64,000 nucleotides of DNA from assembly GCA_030704615.1 (NCBI GenBank), contig CM060732.1:42575053-42639052 (forward strand), read 5' to 3'. The notes under the pieces are model-generated. The model ran no database searches. It was given only the letters and a program-made list of their open reading frames with translations, and was not told the DNA's origin. Shown here piece by piece: positions 1-11,573 of this stretch (position 1 is its first letter; each line of letters starts with the position of its first letter). This DNA comes from Takakia lepidozioides. Its lineage: Eukaryota; Streptophyta; Takakiopsida; Takakiales; Takakiaceae. Both the position numbers and the translations under genes were made by a program.

Positions 1-1838
1 ATATATGAAGGTAAGTCTTACTACCAACGTCAGCCCCTGACAGAGGTAGGTTCTGTCCCTTTTGTTCCCGCTCAAACTGGGCGCGGGGTCAATGGCCACA
101 AGGCTACGGCAAACAACGTCTTATGAGTACAATCTTTGACCTTAATTTTCTGGGGTATTTATGTCCATCAAACTGCTTGACAGCCCACCTCTTGCAGCGA
201 GTGTTTCGCGATGGTAGTGGTCCCCATCTGCTATCCTCCCATCCTCCCCCCTTTCTACTTGTCAACAGCAAAGCTACAGCAAACTAAGTCTAATGAGTAT
301 TTCTCTTCAATCCTGTGGTCGGGTCCCTCACCACAAGGGTACCTAATTTTAGTCACCACGTAGTCTCTTTTGGAAGTAACAACTGCTAAAGTTAATATCC
401 CGGGTGCTATGGCAGGTGCAAGCACTGCCACCTGAGTACTTGAAGCAAGGGGAGGTAGAGATACTGATACCCACCTGGCTCAAGGCAATGGAGGCTGCAG
501 CCTCGGACTTGTATAAAACCCAGACAGTGTGCAATGGAGGTCGAGCAGGTAGCGGAGGCTACTTGCAGGGTGATGGTGGCCGCTCGTTGAAGCGTTTACT
601 CCGCGAATTTGCAGATGCTCATCGGTACACGCTGCCAGCATTTGGGTCAAGCTGAACAAACTTTTGTCTGCCATTTAGATCTATTATCCCCAGGAGTCCC
701 AGCCACAATATCTGGGCTTCCTGAGACGGAGTTAGAAGTTTGGTTGCTGGGAGGCATGAAGTAGGAGTAAGAGCCATTGCTTGTGGCGGTTGTCTCTGCA
801 GTTGAGGTAAGTCCCATTTCGGTGGATTATGGCAGGCAGTCAAAAGATTTTTCCATTGGGATGGGAGAGCTTTGATCCCAGTTACCAGGTGGGAATTAGC
901 GTCAAATCTCATTAGTAAATAAAATGGTGCTCTGGGCAAACCAGCTTCATCTGTTCCGTATGTCCTAGGCATGATGCCTGGTGATTGAGCTTTTTGGCTG
1001 TGTTTGCAGTCGTTGTCATGTCTGTTTTCAACAGCTTGTATTACAGGTTGGTGGGGGTGTGAATTTTTAATGTGATGTGTTCCAGTCCTTCTTTGGCTCA
1101 GGTGAACCAACAATGACTGCCTGGATGTGGAGCTTCTGGTGTTAACCAACATGATAACAAGTCATTATTGTTACCAAGCTATTTAATCCATGACGATTTG
1201 ACGATTTGACCATTGATCGTGTTGATCTTTCGTGGTGAAGACCACCAGCCTTATCCAGGTGGTCGGGGACAGGTGTAGATGTTTTCTGTCAATTGAATAC
1301 TCTGCTCAAACAACGGTCTCCCAAAAAGGACAGGAGTTTCAGTCGTTAGTGAGATTCGCCACAGTTAGTCACATGGAAGTGCAAAGATGGTACGAGTTTG
1401 GTTGCAAGCAGCATTTCGCAGGGTATAATTTGTAAAAGGGAAAATCCAGAAGAGTGCAGCCCACACATTCCTCTTTCTCTGGTTGTCCATGCATGTTGTT
1501 ATTGTTGTTCTCTCCTCCAGATTGAAGAACTACTTGAACATGATGTGGAATAACTTTGCTTCTTGAGCCAGTAGTCATCAGGAAGTGGTCCAGGAACCAG
1601 TTCATTCTATGACACAGTTCGCCTCATTGATCCAAGAGGAGAACTTAGTGTGGTACACAGGAAGATGGTTTAAATGCATATGGTTTGTTGATAAATTTTC
1701 AGCAGTTGGATCATTAATATGCCTTTAGGCTTTAATTTAGAAGCATACTTGATTCACAAAGTAAATATTCTGTTGCAAAATTCAGACTTTGCGGTACAAA
1801 ATAATATTGCAGATTTTAATACGCAAAGTGAAGCGAGC

Positions 1839-1904
1839 CTCATTGTCAAACATGCTAGCATCTATTGTCTTCTCATTGTCAAACATGCTAGCATCTATTG
1901 TCTT
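1839..1904. repeat. Perfect tandem duplication, 33 bp x 2
   Basis: A 33-bp unit beginning CTCATTGTCAAACATGCTAG is present twice back to back (1839-1871 and 1872-1904) with no visible difference. It is either a recent slippage product or an assembly artefact. Confidence 0.85.
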
Positions 1905-2657
1905 CTGACAAAAACAAATTCTTGATCCCTTGCTCAACCACCTTTCAATCCGCACATCATCCGGCCCATTATTTAACATTAGAACTAATTTGTCAAGGTT
2001 GTCAATGCCAAGTCGACATTGATCACAATCCGAGTCATCCTTAACCCCTAAACGTCCGGGGTCGTTCACTTTTCCAAACAAATCCACCCCTGCAGTGAAA
2101 AATCGCAAGAACTTGCTGAAAAATGAGAAATTTAAAGTTTTGACCGCACATTATGTGATCACCTACCACATCAAGGCATGTGCAAAATTTGGAGGCAATC
2201 ACCCCAGATCTGCAAAATTGCCACCGTTGAATGTGAGGCCCACTTTTTGGGGCCTCAGTAAAACAAAACAAGTTGGAGTCAGTAAATTGGGAATTTGCCT
2301 GAGGGGATGACATCCGTTTTAGCTGAATCTTCTCCCAGTTGTCCCCCTCCAGATCCTTCATCCAGCAAGATGAAAAGCAAGCCATTTGGCCAAGCAATGT
2401 GCTTGTGACACTTGGTCAAAGTAGGGGGGTACACCAAACGTGTGAAGTAAATAGGACCTGGAGGAGGCCAGATACTAGAGGCGCGGGAGGTCTCCAGCCG
2501 ACCCCCTTGTACTTTAAGAAAATCCTACTCACTGCCCTCAGGGGATCTACGGGATCTGTAAATGGGAGGTGATAGCCAACTTCTGGGCCCTCAAGATGGC
2601 CAAAATTTCACCACAAATGGCCAAGATCTGCAAAAGTTATGGGCCCCGAAAACCTCC

Positions 2658-2678
2658 AGCGACCCGATTCGGGTCGCT
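2658..2678. repeat. Isolated 21-bp hairpin
   Basis: AGCGACCCGA and its exact reverse complement flank a single central T. It is an isolated perfect palindrome of the same general kind as the families further along the window. Confidence 0.7.
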
Positions 2679-2879
2679 TGGAAGTTTAGGGGTTAATAAA
2701 ATCAAACCTAGGGCCTCTACCCCCTGTCCCCCCCCCCCCAACAAAAAAACCGACAATGCCCTACCGATAAAAATATAAAAAACAGTGGCGGGCCAAGTCG
2801 ACATTGCCCTACCGACATTGCACTTGGGGCTGGACATGGCCTGACCCTAGCCCAACTTCATATCTACTAGGGTAGCTCA

Positions 2880-5842
2880 CTTAGCTATTTTCCGGAATTT
2901 CCAACGACCCAAAGTACTTGAAATTCCACATCTCCCACACCGTAGATCCAAAAATCACGAGACCAAGCCCGTACACCCCCTCCTCGTCGAGGGCTTTCCA
3001 ATGGTACCAAGCACCAAGGCTGGGGCCTCGCGGTTGGGGACATCTCAAATCTACAAAACAAACAAAACAAAACAAAACAACGTCTTGATTCATATCAATT
3101 GGGTAGCCTGTGCCGTTGGCCCAAGTGTCCAGTGTTGTCCAAGTGCAATCCCTATGTATCCAAGTGCGTCTCTTATGTATCCAACTTGGGCGTCTCCCAT
3201 GTGCGTTTCCTATGTCGAGGCCCAGTGTGCAATCTCCTATGTATCCAAGTACGTCTCCTATGTTGAGGCCCAAATGCAACCTCTAGGGTAGCCTACGCGG
3301 TTGGCTTAGGTGTCCAATGTCATCTAAGTCTAATCATTTTTTTCCCACATAGCCTACAACCAGATTTGAACGGAGACCTTTCCCTTGATATCTCTCATGT
3401 CGAGGCTTCAACCATTGTCCCAGGAATGCCCACTTTGCTATTTTTTCCGAATTCCCAACGGCCCAAAGTACTTGAAATTCCACATCTCCCACACCGTAGG
3501 TCCAAAAATCATGAGACCAAGCCCGTGCACCCCTCCTCGTCGAGGGCTTTCCAATGGTACCAAAGCACCAGGGCTGGGCCTCGCGGTTGGGGACATCTCA
3601 AATCAACAAAACAAACAAAACAAAACAAAACAAACGTCTCGCTTCATATATCAATATTAGGGTAGCCTATGCCGTTGGCCCAAGTGTCCAAGGTTATGTA
3701 AGCCCAAGTGCCATCTCCTATGCATTCAAGCGCGTCTCTTATGTCTAGACCCAAGTATGACCTCCAGGTAGCATGTGCCGTTGGCCCAAGTGTCCAATGT
3801 CATCTAAGTCATCCAAGTTTTCCATGGAATCTGCGACCTGATTTGAACCGGAGACCTTTTCCTTGATATCTCTCCTGTCGAGGCTCCGATCATTGTGCTA
3901 GAAGAGCCCACTTTCCTATTATTTGCGAATTTCCAGCGACCAAAAGTACTTGATATTTGACATTTCCCACACCACAGGTCCAAAAATCATGAGACCAAGC
4001 CCGTGCACCCCTCCTCACAAAGGGCTTTCCAACGGTACGAAGCACCAAGGCTGGGGCCCGCAATTTGGGACATCTCAACGTGACAAAACAAAACAAACAA
4101 AACGTCTCGCTTCATCCCAAGGGTCCAATGTCATCTAAGTCCAAATGCATTTATTTTCCACTGAGCCTACGACCAGATTTGAACCGGAGACCTTTCCCTT
4201 GATATCTCTCCTCTCGAGGCTCCAACCACTGTCCCATGAATTCCCACTTTGCTATTTTTCGTGAATTTCCAGCGACCCAAAGTACTTGAAATTCCAAATC
4301 TCCCACGTGAAGGACCAATCATTGTTCCAGGAAAGCCCACTTTGCTATTTTTTGTGAATTTCCACCGACCAAAAGTACTCCGAATTCCACATCTCCCACA
4401 CCGCGGGTCCAAAAATCATGAGACCAAGCCGGTGCACCCCTCCTCATCGAGGGCTTTCCAACGGCACCAAGCACCGGGGCTGGGGCCGCGGTTTGGGAGA
4501 TCTCAAGGACGCTACAAACAAAACAAAACAAAACAAACGTCTCGATTCATATATTGATACTAGGGTAGCCTGTGTCGTTGGCCCAAGTGTCAAGTGTCAT
4601 CTAAGCCCAAGTGCAATCTCCTATGTATGCAAGTTTGTGTCCTATGTCGAGGCCCAAGTGCGACCTCTAGGGTAGCATCTGTCGTTGGCCCAAGGGTCCA
4701 ATGTCATCTAAGTCCAATTCCACAGAGCCTACGACTAGATTTGAACCGGAGACCTTTCCCTTGATATCTCTCCTCTCGAATCTCCAACCATTGTCCCAGG
4801 AATTCCCACTTTGCTATTTTCGGGAATTTCCAGTGACCCAAAGTACTTGAAATTCCACATCTCCCATACCACATGTCTAAAAATCATGAGACCAAGCCCG
4901 TGCACCCCTCCTCATCGAGGGCTTTCCAATGGTACCAAGCACCAAGGTTGGGGCCTCGCAGTTGGGGACATCTCAAATCTACAAACCAAAACAAAACAAA
5001 ACAAAACCAACGGCAGAAGCTACCCTAGAGGTCACACTTGGGCCTCGACATAGGAAATTGCACTTGGTCTTAGATCTCAACTCTTCATACATGGGCCAAA
5101 GGCACAAAGTGGGCTTTCCTGGGAGCCTCGACAGGAGATACATCAATAATGAATGGATATATTACTACTCAATAAATTAATGGAGAAAAAATAAATTGGG
5201 CCTTGACATGGGGAGACGTACTTGGATACATAGGAGATTGCACTTGGGCAAGTTACAAGATACTGGACACTTGGGCCTCTACGTGGGAGATGCACTTGGA
5301 TACATAAATAGAAGATTGCACTTGGGCTTAGATGGGCCTCAATATAGGAAATTGCGTAGGAAATTGCACATGGAGTTAGATATCAATTCTTCACACATGG
5401 GCCAATGACGTAGGTTACACTAGAGGTCGCACTTGCGCCTTGACATAGGAGACACATTGGGATACATAGGAAATTGCACTTGGTCTTAGATTTCAAATCT
5501 TCATACATGGGCCTAAAGCACATGCACTACCGTAGATGTCACGCTTGGGCCTCAACATAGGAGACGCACTCGGATACATAGAAAATCTTATATTTGGACT
5601 TAGATGACACTGGACACTTGGGCCAACGGCACAGGCTACCCTAGCTGATATGAAGCGAGACGTTTGTTTTGTTTTGTTTTGTTGTGTCACGTTGAGATGT
5701 ACCAAACCACAAGGCCCCAACCTTGGTGCTTGGTACCGTTGGACAGCCCTCAACGAGGAGGGGTGCACAGGCTTGGTCTCATGATTTTTGGACCTACGGT
5801 GTGGGAGATGTGGAATTCTAAGTACTTTTGGTCGCTAGAAAT
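2880..5842. repeat. Array of tRNA-related SINE-like repeats
   Basis: A unit of about 470-550 bp recurs. The block with AAAGTACTTGAAATTCCACA is seen near 2911, 3464, 3943, 4279, 4371 and 4840, and once inverted near 5785-5842. Most copies end in CAAAA-type short repeats. Read on the minus strand a unit contains TAGCAAAGTGGG, matching the Pol III A-box consensus, and about 75 bp later GGTTCAAATC, matching the B box (copies near 3363, 3840, 4173, 4737). A tRNA-like head followed by an unrelated body and a simple-repeat tail is the usual SINE layout. The A-B spacing is long for a tRNA, and no clover-leaf was folded. A plain satellite with chance boxes is the alternative. Confidence 0.55.
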
Positions 5843-5843
5843 C

Positions 5844-6505
5844 AACGACGCAACGGCGTGAGCCTTGCGCGTGAGCGCACGCTCACGGAGGAGTGACGTG
5901 GCGTGAGCGTATGCTCAAGCCAGCTGACGTGGCGTGAGCTTGCACCAACGCTGACGTGGCGTTAGCGTGATGTCAGCAAGCTGACATCGTGACAAATGCT
6001 AACGTGGCGCTGCGTCGTCATCTGCCACATCAGCATAAACATGCGGCGTCTATATCCGAGGATGGTCCTATGATCGTGGGATTAATCCAGGCAATCGTTG
6101 GCTGAATACAATGAAGACTACCATCAAACACCCAAAATAGGAAATAAGCCTACAACTGTGGCATCCACTCCACAACATTGTGCAATTAGAATTGTAAGTT
6201 TCACTATTACAATTACAAAGACGACAAAATAACCTCACAACGTGAATGCCATAGAGGCTGCCACGGGAAGACCATGGGAAACCATCTTGATGTCCAAATG
6301 TGCCATGATACATGAGTTCTAAAAACTTGCCACACAGAGCACACGCCAAATGCCAAAACAGAACAGAATTGATGATCGTCGACGATCATCACGACCTCTA
6401 CCAAAACGCCAAACCAGAGTAATTTTTTTTTTAAACAATAAGAAAAAAAAACAAAAAAACAAAAAAACAAAAGCAAAGTAGAAGTAATGAGAAAAATACG
6501 GGAAA

Positions 6506-6537
<32 letters not shown>

Positions 6538-7950
6538 AACAAAAAACAGAAGTGATGATCGGTAATGATCGGCACCGATCATCACGTACAGTGCTTCAAG
6601 ATTTTGCAAAGTATTTTTCATTTCGGCCAGAAATGTGGTCCACATTGTTTTACTTTCATATTTGAGTCCCACATCTTTCCCCCCTTGCAAAGTTAGTTGT
6701 CCATCAAAACATGATCATAGGGCTAGAAAGAAGTGATGATCGGCACCGATCATCACTCAAAAACTGTTGTGCTTTTGCAGAGAAATCTTAATTTCGTCCA
6801 AAAATGTGAATTGCATCGTTTTGCTTTCGTGTTTCAGTCCTACCTTTCCCCGATTGAAACTGAAATCTTCAAGAAAATGTGATGATCGGCAACGATCATC
6901 ACATTTAGATCTTCTTCAGGGTGGTACTTATGAGGTAGTAGAATTCCTATCAGCAGTCACTCTCTGTAGGGAATTTGATGATCGTCGCCGATCATCACAT
7001 TCTCATGTTTTGTGAATTGACATGTTGGGAATTGCATTGGGTTTGTGAGTTCGCACGTACACAAAATATGTGATCATGGAGGAAAAACACTTGAGCGGTG
7101 TCCCTGATTATCTCGACATGTGGTCAGATCTCAACATGTGGTCGGATCCTCGCTTGGGATCACAAACCGATTCCGTATTCGACAGCCCCATGCCCAGTTT
7201 TTTACTTCATGTGTATGCAGAAGAATGGCACTTCGCTTGTCCGAGGCCCCATCACCTAATCCCAGAATGTCTGCACGCGGGAGTAGATATCCCAGATCCG
7301 GAGTTGTGAAATTTTTGGACTTGGATGCAGAGGATGCGGGGATATGTTATGATGAGTCCGAGTCAAATTGACCTTCAAAGTTTCTATGTACTCTTTCTTC
7401 ATCCTCATAAAGTATTTTGACTTGTTGCGACTATTCATTTGTCCCTAGTACGAACGGAATGACTAATTACAAAACACACATTCACGGGTTGGCATGGCCC
7501 CACATGATATTGAAATACAGGAAATCCAACAGAGTTCGAAATTGCTTACATCAATCCATCGCAGTGTTTGTACTCATTCCCTGTACATAAATCCATCCTG
7601 CATTCATGAATCATTCACATTGTTCGCACTCATCCATGTTATATTCCTCCATGCTACATTCATCCATCCTACATTCATCCTTCATCCAATCGATCGGCTG
7701 AATGTTAGAGATGTAGTCTGCAATGACTAGAAAATGGTAAATCATTCCGCGGAAATAGGCACTTACATTCTGTCCGCGGAAATAGGTCCGTGCCTTTGGA
7801 AATGACGTGGCGTCAACCACGCTGGCGAGGACCGCTGACGTGTTGTGACACCCGTGAACCAACGTGGCGACAACTGCTGACGTGGCGTGCGCTTAACTGC
7901 GCTCTCGTGCTCACACGCTCACGCGGCCAAGCTCACGCGGAGGCATTTCC
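5844..7950. mobile_element. Foldback / MULE-like non-autonomous insertion
   Basis: This 2.1-kb segment interrupts a SINE-like unit: the unit's left part ends at 5842 and its right part resumes at 7951. The junctions share CGCTAGAAAT (5833-5842) and CGCTGGAAAT (7951-7960), a 10-bp target duplication with one mismatch, the size made by Mutator-like elements. The ends are imperfect inverted repeats rich in CGTGAGC and GCGTGAGCG, followed by subterminal repeats of TGACGTGGCG at both ends. The interior holds a palindrome array (6371-6998), an A/C-rich tract (6420-6550) and a small plus-strand open frame at 7070-7309 of unknown meaning. No transposase is visible, so movement would need one supplied in trans. 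Confidence 0.5.
6371..6998. repeat. GATGATCGG palindrome array, five copies
   Basis: Palindromes with arms GTGATGATCGG / CCGATCATCAC, or close variants, occur at 6371-6390 (perfect), 6552-6585 (10-12 bp loop), 6733-6756, 6879-6902 and 6976-6998. The first three starts are exactly 181 bp apart; the later ones are 146 and 97 bp apart. The sequences between copies 2-3 and 3-4 are related (both hold a GCC/GTCCAGAAATGTG-like segment), so the array is a diverged tandem repeat with a hairpin in each unit. Confidence 0.75.
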
Positions 7951-8215
7951 CGCTGGAAATTCACAAAAAATATCAAAGTGGGCATTCCTGGGACAATGGT
8001 TGGAGCCTCTATATGAGAGATATCAAGGGAAAGGTCTCCGGTTCAAATTATGGTCGTAGGCTCTGTGGAAAAAAAATGATGAGATATAACTAAAACGAAT
8101 TTCAAGTATTTTTGGTTGCTGGACAATGATTGGAGTCTCGACATGAGAGATATCAATGGAAAGGTCTCCGGTTCAAATCCAGTCATAGGCTCTGTGGAAA
8201 AAAAAATGATTAGAC
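7951..8215 (+). repeat. SINE-like repeat, two partial plus-strand copies
   Basis: Two partial copies in tandem. The first runs from the target-duplication junction through the B-box-like GGTTCAAAT near 8040 to a GGCTCTGTGG end followed by an A-run. The second (about 8100-8215) repeats the same 3' half with GGTTCAAATCC near 8168 and another A-run. The orientation is opposite to most copies in 2.9-5.8 kb. The 3' A-tracts suggest retroposition. Confidence 0.55.
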
Positions 8216-8216
8216 C

Positions 8217-8945
8217 CAGGCAACTTAGTTGACATTGGACACTTGGGCCAACAGCACAGACTACCCTAGAGGTCGCATTTGGGCATGGACATAGGAGATG
8301 CACTTGGATACATATGGGATTGCACTTGGACACTTGGGCCAACAGCACAGGCTACCCTAGTTGATATGAAGGAAGCCAATAACTCAATTTTAACTAATTC
8401 CGGACTTGAAATGAGTCCAGAAATAAGGATAAGTGAATAAATAAATCATATATGAAATCCAAAAAATAATTTTTATTCCACTAACAATACGTTAGTGCCA
8501 TTATAAATTAGTCAAATATACTTTGATCAACTTTAGAAATGTTCGCGGATGTTGGACAAATGAAAAAACTTTGACTCTAATGCCGATGTTCATGAAGAGA
8601 AAGAAAGAAAGAATATATACTTCAACCACCTCATGTAGAGCTTAAAGTCCAAAACTGACAAAAAGTGGAAACAAACATTAAAATCAGGAGAGCTTCATTT
8701 ATAGTTCAGATCATCCAATAGAAATGACAAATCAAATTTGGACACGGATGAGAATAGATCATTTTTATTTTCGAATATCATTGAATGCACAATGATATTC
8801 ACTACAAGCGACCTTGACATGTAAGTCGAACTGTACAGATACAACTAAAGAACTTGCGATTTCTACAGCAAATTGTCCATATGCCCTGCCACAACCGTAA
8901 ATAATACTATAATTGTTAAGAACTAACATCATGGGATGACATATT
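8217..8945. other. AT-rich spacer with repeat remnant
   Basis: To about 8370 there are fragments of the spacer that accompanies the SINE-like units (CACTTGGGCCAACAGCACAG twice). The rest is AT-rich with no coding signal that I can see. It is the 3' flank of the FCP1-like gene that ends at 8946. Confidence 0.5.
8811..8832. repeat. Degenerate CTCGACAT-family palindrome
   Basis: ACCTTGACAT and AAGTCGAACT form an imperfect 22-bp inverted repeat, the most diverged member of the family seen at 10188, 11363, 12404 and 13986. It lies just beyond the last exon of the FCP1-like gene. Confidence 0.45.
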
Positions 8946-10120
8946 CTAGACTTGAGAAGCCGTCACGAATGATGATTCCCTACCCAAACGACTTGTATTC
9001 AGGGGCTGAGTTCGAAGACGCCTCCCTATGCCCCATCCGATTCCAGCTTGACTTTTTGCACCAGACGAGAATGATCTATTCTCGGAATGGTCGAATAGAT
9101 CATCAGAATTGATACTGGAACGTGTGGTTGACGAAGTTGAAGATCTTGAACCATTCACATATTGAACCAGTCCGATCTTGAACCATTTCGATTTTTGAAC
9201 CATTCTGACGAATGATTGCTTTCTCTTTGATAACCAGAGTCATCACTCATACTCGTAAGTCACTGAAAAATATCGAAGACCACAAACCCAATAAACGACT
9301 GGCTAATTGAGAAACTAAAATAAAGAACAATACATACCTAAAAAAAGTGCATGTTACCCATCAATATTTATTTAACTTTGACACGAATGGCGAAGTATAT
9401 ACCAAGATAATCAGGCTGACTTGTCCACGGATGGAAAACAGAAGGATCCAAATATCGCCCATACCAAGACCATAGTGGATGATTCCGATCTATCACTGCG
9501 TGAGATGCTTTCGCAAAGCTCTCACTCACATACTCAACAACACTGGATACTCTTATCATGTTTGAGATGAATTGCCACACTGCATCATTTATATTAGACA
9601 GCTTATTTTTTTACCCATTAAAAGTAAGAAGGAAATATCCAGTATTTGCAGGGTTTCTCAGTGATTTTGATGGTTCATCATCCACAAGAAGGATTTGCCC
9701 TTCCCTCGCAAACGTTTTTCCATGAAAACTAGCAAGAACGGTTTGAATATCCTTAATGAGATATCTCATCTCAGGCTTAATATAGCCGGCTGTCGCTTTG
9801 CAATGCTCATTGGACCAAACAAAAGAGAAGAGCTTCATCATATCAATGGGCACAAAACATTGTAGCATCTTAAGAACAATGTTTGTTTCAGAGCAAGACC
9901 AAATGACGACATGAAAGTTTTCAAAAAGAAGCCTCAGGAACTCCACCACTCCAGGCCGAGGAATAACAAAAAGAGTATTGGGGACCATAATGGTCACATT
10001 TCTCCCTGAAAATCTGTATTTGAATATCTCTCTTCCGGTCGGAGGTGGTCGATAGCAAAGGAGACCATTAACACTCAATATTATGAGCTTCATCCGCCTC
10101 TTCGGAGTAGAGGCATCCAT
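8946..10120 (-). CDS. FCP1/NIF-like HAD phosphatase, probably catalytically altered
   Basis: Three exons are likely: 10120-9615 (donor GG/GTAAA), 9579-about 9368, and 9204-8946 (acceptor CGTCAG). Exon 1 shows the FCP1/NIF (NLI-interacting factor) fold in order: a motif I region at residues 13-20 reading LIILSVNG, then RPGVVEFL, then VIWSCSE (motif II), then ILLVDDEPSKSLRNP (motif IV). Exon 2 continues with the helical end typical of the family, and exon 3 is a Ser/Arg-rich tail. Active members dephosphorylate protein serines, classically the RNA polymerase II C-terminal domain, using an Asp-x-Asp/Asn motif. Here the first Asp is Ser, so activity is doubtful. Exon 2 runs into a stop before a good donor, so its 3' edge is uncertain. 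A CTCGACAT palindrome lies 68 bp upstream of the ATG. Confidence 0.7.
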
Positions 10121-10187
10121 GTCCGAAAAAACATAATTCTCCTAAAACTTATGTAATTGAGATTAATGCATATAGAACACCTATGCA

Positions 10188-10209
10188 ACCTCGACATTTA
10201 TGTCGAGGT
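10188..10209. repeat. Perfect 22-bp CTCGACAT palindrome
   Basis: ACCTCGACAT and its exact reverse complement around a TT centre, 68 bp upstream of the start codon at 10120 of the minus-strand FCP1-like gene. Confidence 0.85.
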
Positions 10210-10606
10210 GAATGCATCCTTGAAACTCACCGAAGACAATACGAATATCTCCACGATACTACAGAGTCTTTATGAGGATATACCTAATGGATAAATGAAT
10301 CACAATACTTCAGACAAACATTAAAGAAAGATATGCAGCTACTACACCTTCTGAATCCCTCTTGATTGAGATTCTGCAGAACAAATTCTATACACTTACA
10401 CAACGTGGACATAGACTAAATCCATGACGATGATGGTGTCATCTGGTTGTGGGAAGAAAATTCAAATATCATAAATTCTTTCTGTTCAACTGAAGAGAAT
10501 GAATCTACAATCGATAATCATCAGCGGACCAAATGATAGCATCGTCCACATGGTCGATTGAATATACATTGATATGCAGATACATTACAAGAATCAGTCG
10601 GTTACC

Positions 10607-11323
10607 TTCTGCAACCCTCTCGACTGAAATTTTGTAGAACAAGTGCGGGAATCGGTTGAGAACTGAAGGGACAGTAAGACATCTGACGCAATCTTCACGT
10701 CTGAGCAAACCATAAGCCTCTTACGAGTGAATGGAGATTTCTTCAAACACTCCAAAGTTTTCGAGCTAGACGCGCGACATAAATTATCCACTTGCTTTTT
10801 CCTTTCAAAGATTTGGACGTTGAGTGCACAATGGGATGACATGAGGCCATTTGGAGATACATCCGGATTTGATATCTTCATATCCTGAATTGAACGTCAA
10901 ATACTAAGATTACGTTGGATAAGATTGAATGAGGAAAACAAAACAAAAAAGTATAGGAAATAATTCACCTTGTTCCTCCTCAAGTGTCCATGTGTCCATC
11001 CATGATGTTGTGGGGTAAACGTTGGGATTTTTCTCCGGGGCAAGTCGTCCACTTGCTGTACATCGTCAATACCTGAATGAGTTGTAATTGGACTGACGTT
11101 GTGTTCAATGGATTGATGATATCACCCGTCATCAAGCTTGTTAACCTCTTCAAGACAACGTTCCACCACAGCAAGAGAGATCTCTAATGGTTGACTGTCA
11201 CTCTGTTGAGTGATAACCTTGTTTTCGTTCAAATCCTCCAACTGAGATCTAATAGACTCAAGTCTTGTGGAAACTCTATTGTCACATTCAATAACACGGT
11301 GTACAGACTTTGAAACCTGTAAT
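10607..11323 (-). pseudogene. Unknown two-exon gene remnant
   Basis: Exon 1 begins after the acceptor TATTACAG at 11324 and runs to a donor AACAAG/GTGAAT near 10970. It encodes a polar, probably helical segment but has an in-frame TGA just after the residues LEEVNKLDDG. Exon 2 begins near 10884 (acceptor TTCAG) and ends at a donor CAGAAG/GTAACC at about 10607, encoding a Lys/Ser-rich segment. I recognise no family. It lies between two FCP1-like units on the same strand and may belong to one of them as extra exons. Part of the 3' end (10605-10650) is echoed near 10340-10385, suggesting a local duplication. Confidence 0.4.
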
Positions 11324-11362
11324 AGACAGGACATGATCAAATGAGACTCAACCTTGATACAT

Positions 11363-11382
11363 CCTCGACATTACTGTCGAAG
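11363..11382. repeat. CTCGACAT-family palindrome, imperfect
   Basis: CCTCGACA and TGTCGAAG around a 4-bp centre, about 40 bp upstream of the exon that starts at 11323 on the minus strand. Confidence 0.65.
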
Positions 11383-11573
11383 TTAGTGGAAAGTACACTT
11401 AGTGGACAACACAGGTTCTATGATGAAACAACGTCATCAAACGATAAAACACTTAAAAGTTTTTAGCTACTTACAATCTTAGCATTCATACGGAACAACA
11501 ACGATGTAAGCCTACAAAACATGCTCTCAAAATTTGCACAAAGTGAATATGTCCATTTATTCTACATGGGGTT

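Larger units (their letters stand above)
1..2870. other. No recognisable gene
   Basis: Open frames here are short (under 180 codons), overlap on both strands and show no familiar motif. I see only small repeats (listed separately), a C-run near 2731 and moderate AT content. It may be intergenic DNA or decayed mobile sequence. Confidence 0.5.

Noticed and set aside
6213-6690. Phe-rich minus-strand open frames resembling membrane proteins
   Set aside because: They arise from an A/C-rich low-complexity tract; the hydrophobicity is a by-product.
8030-8060. tRNA gene (GGTTCAAAT T-loop-like match)
   Set aside because: No acceptor or anticodon stems can be built, the A-B spacing is too long, and the sequence is repeated. 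A SINE-like repeat fits better.
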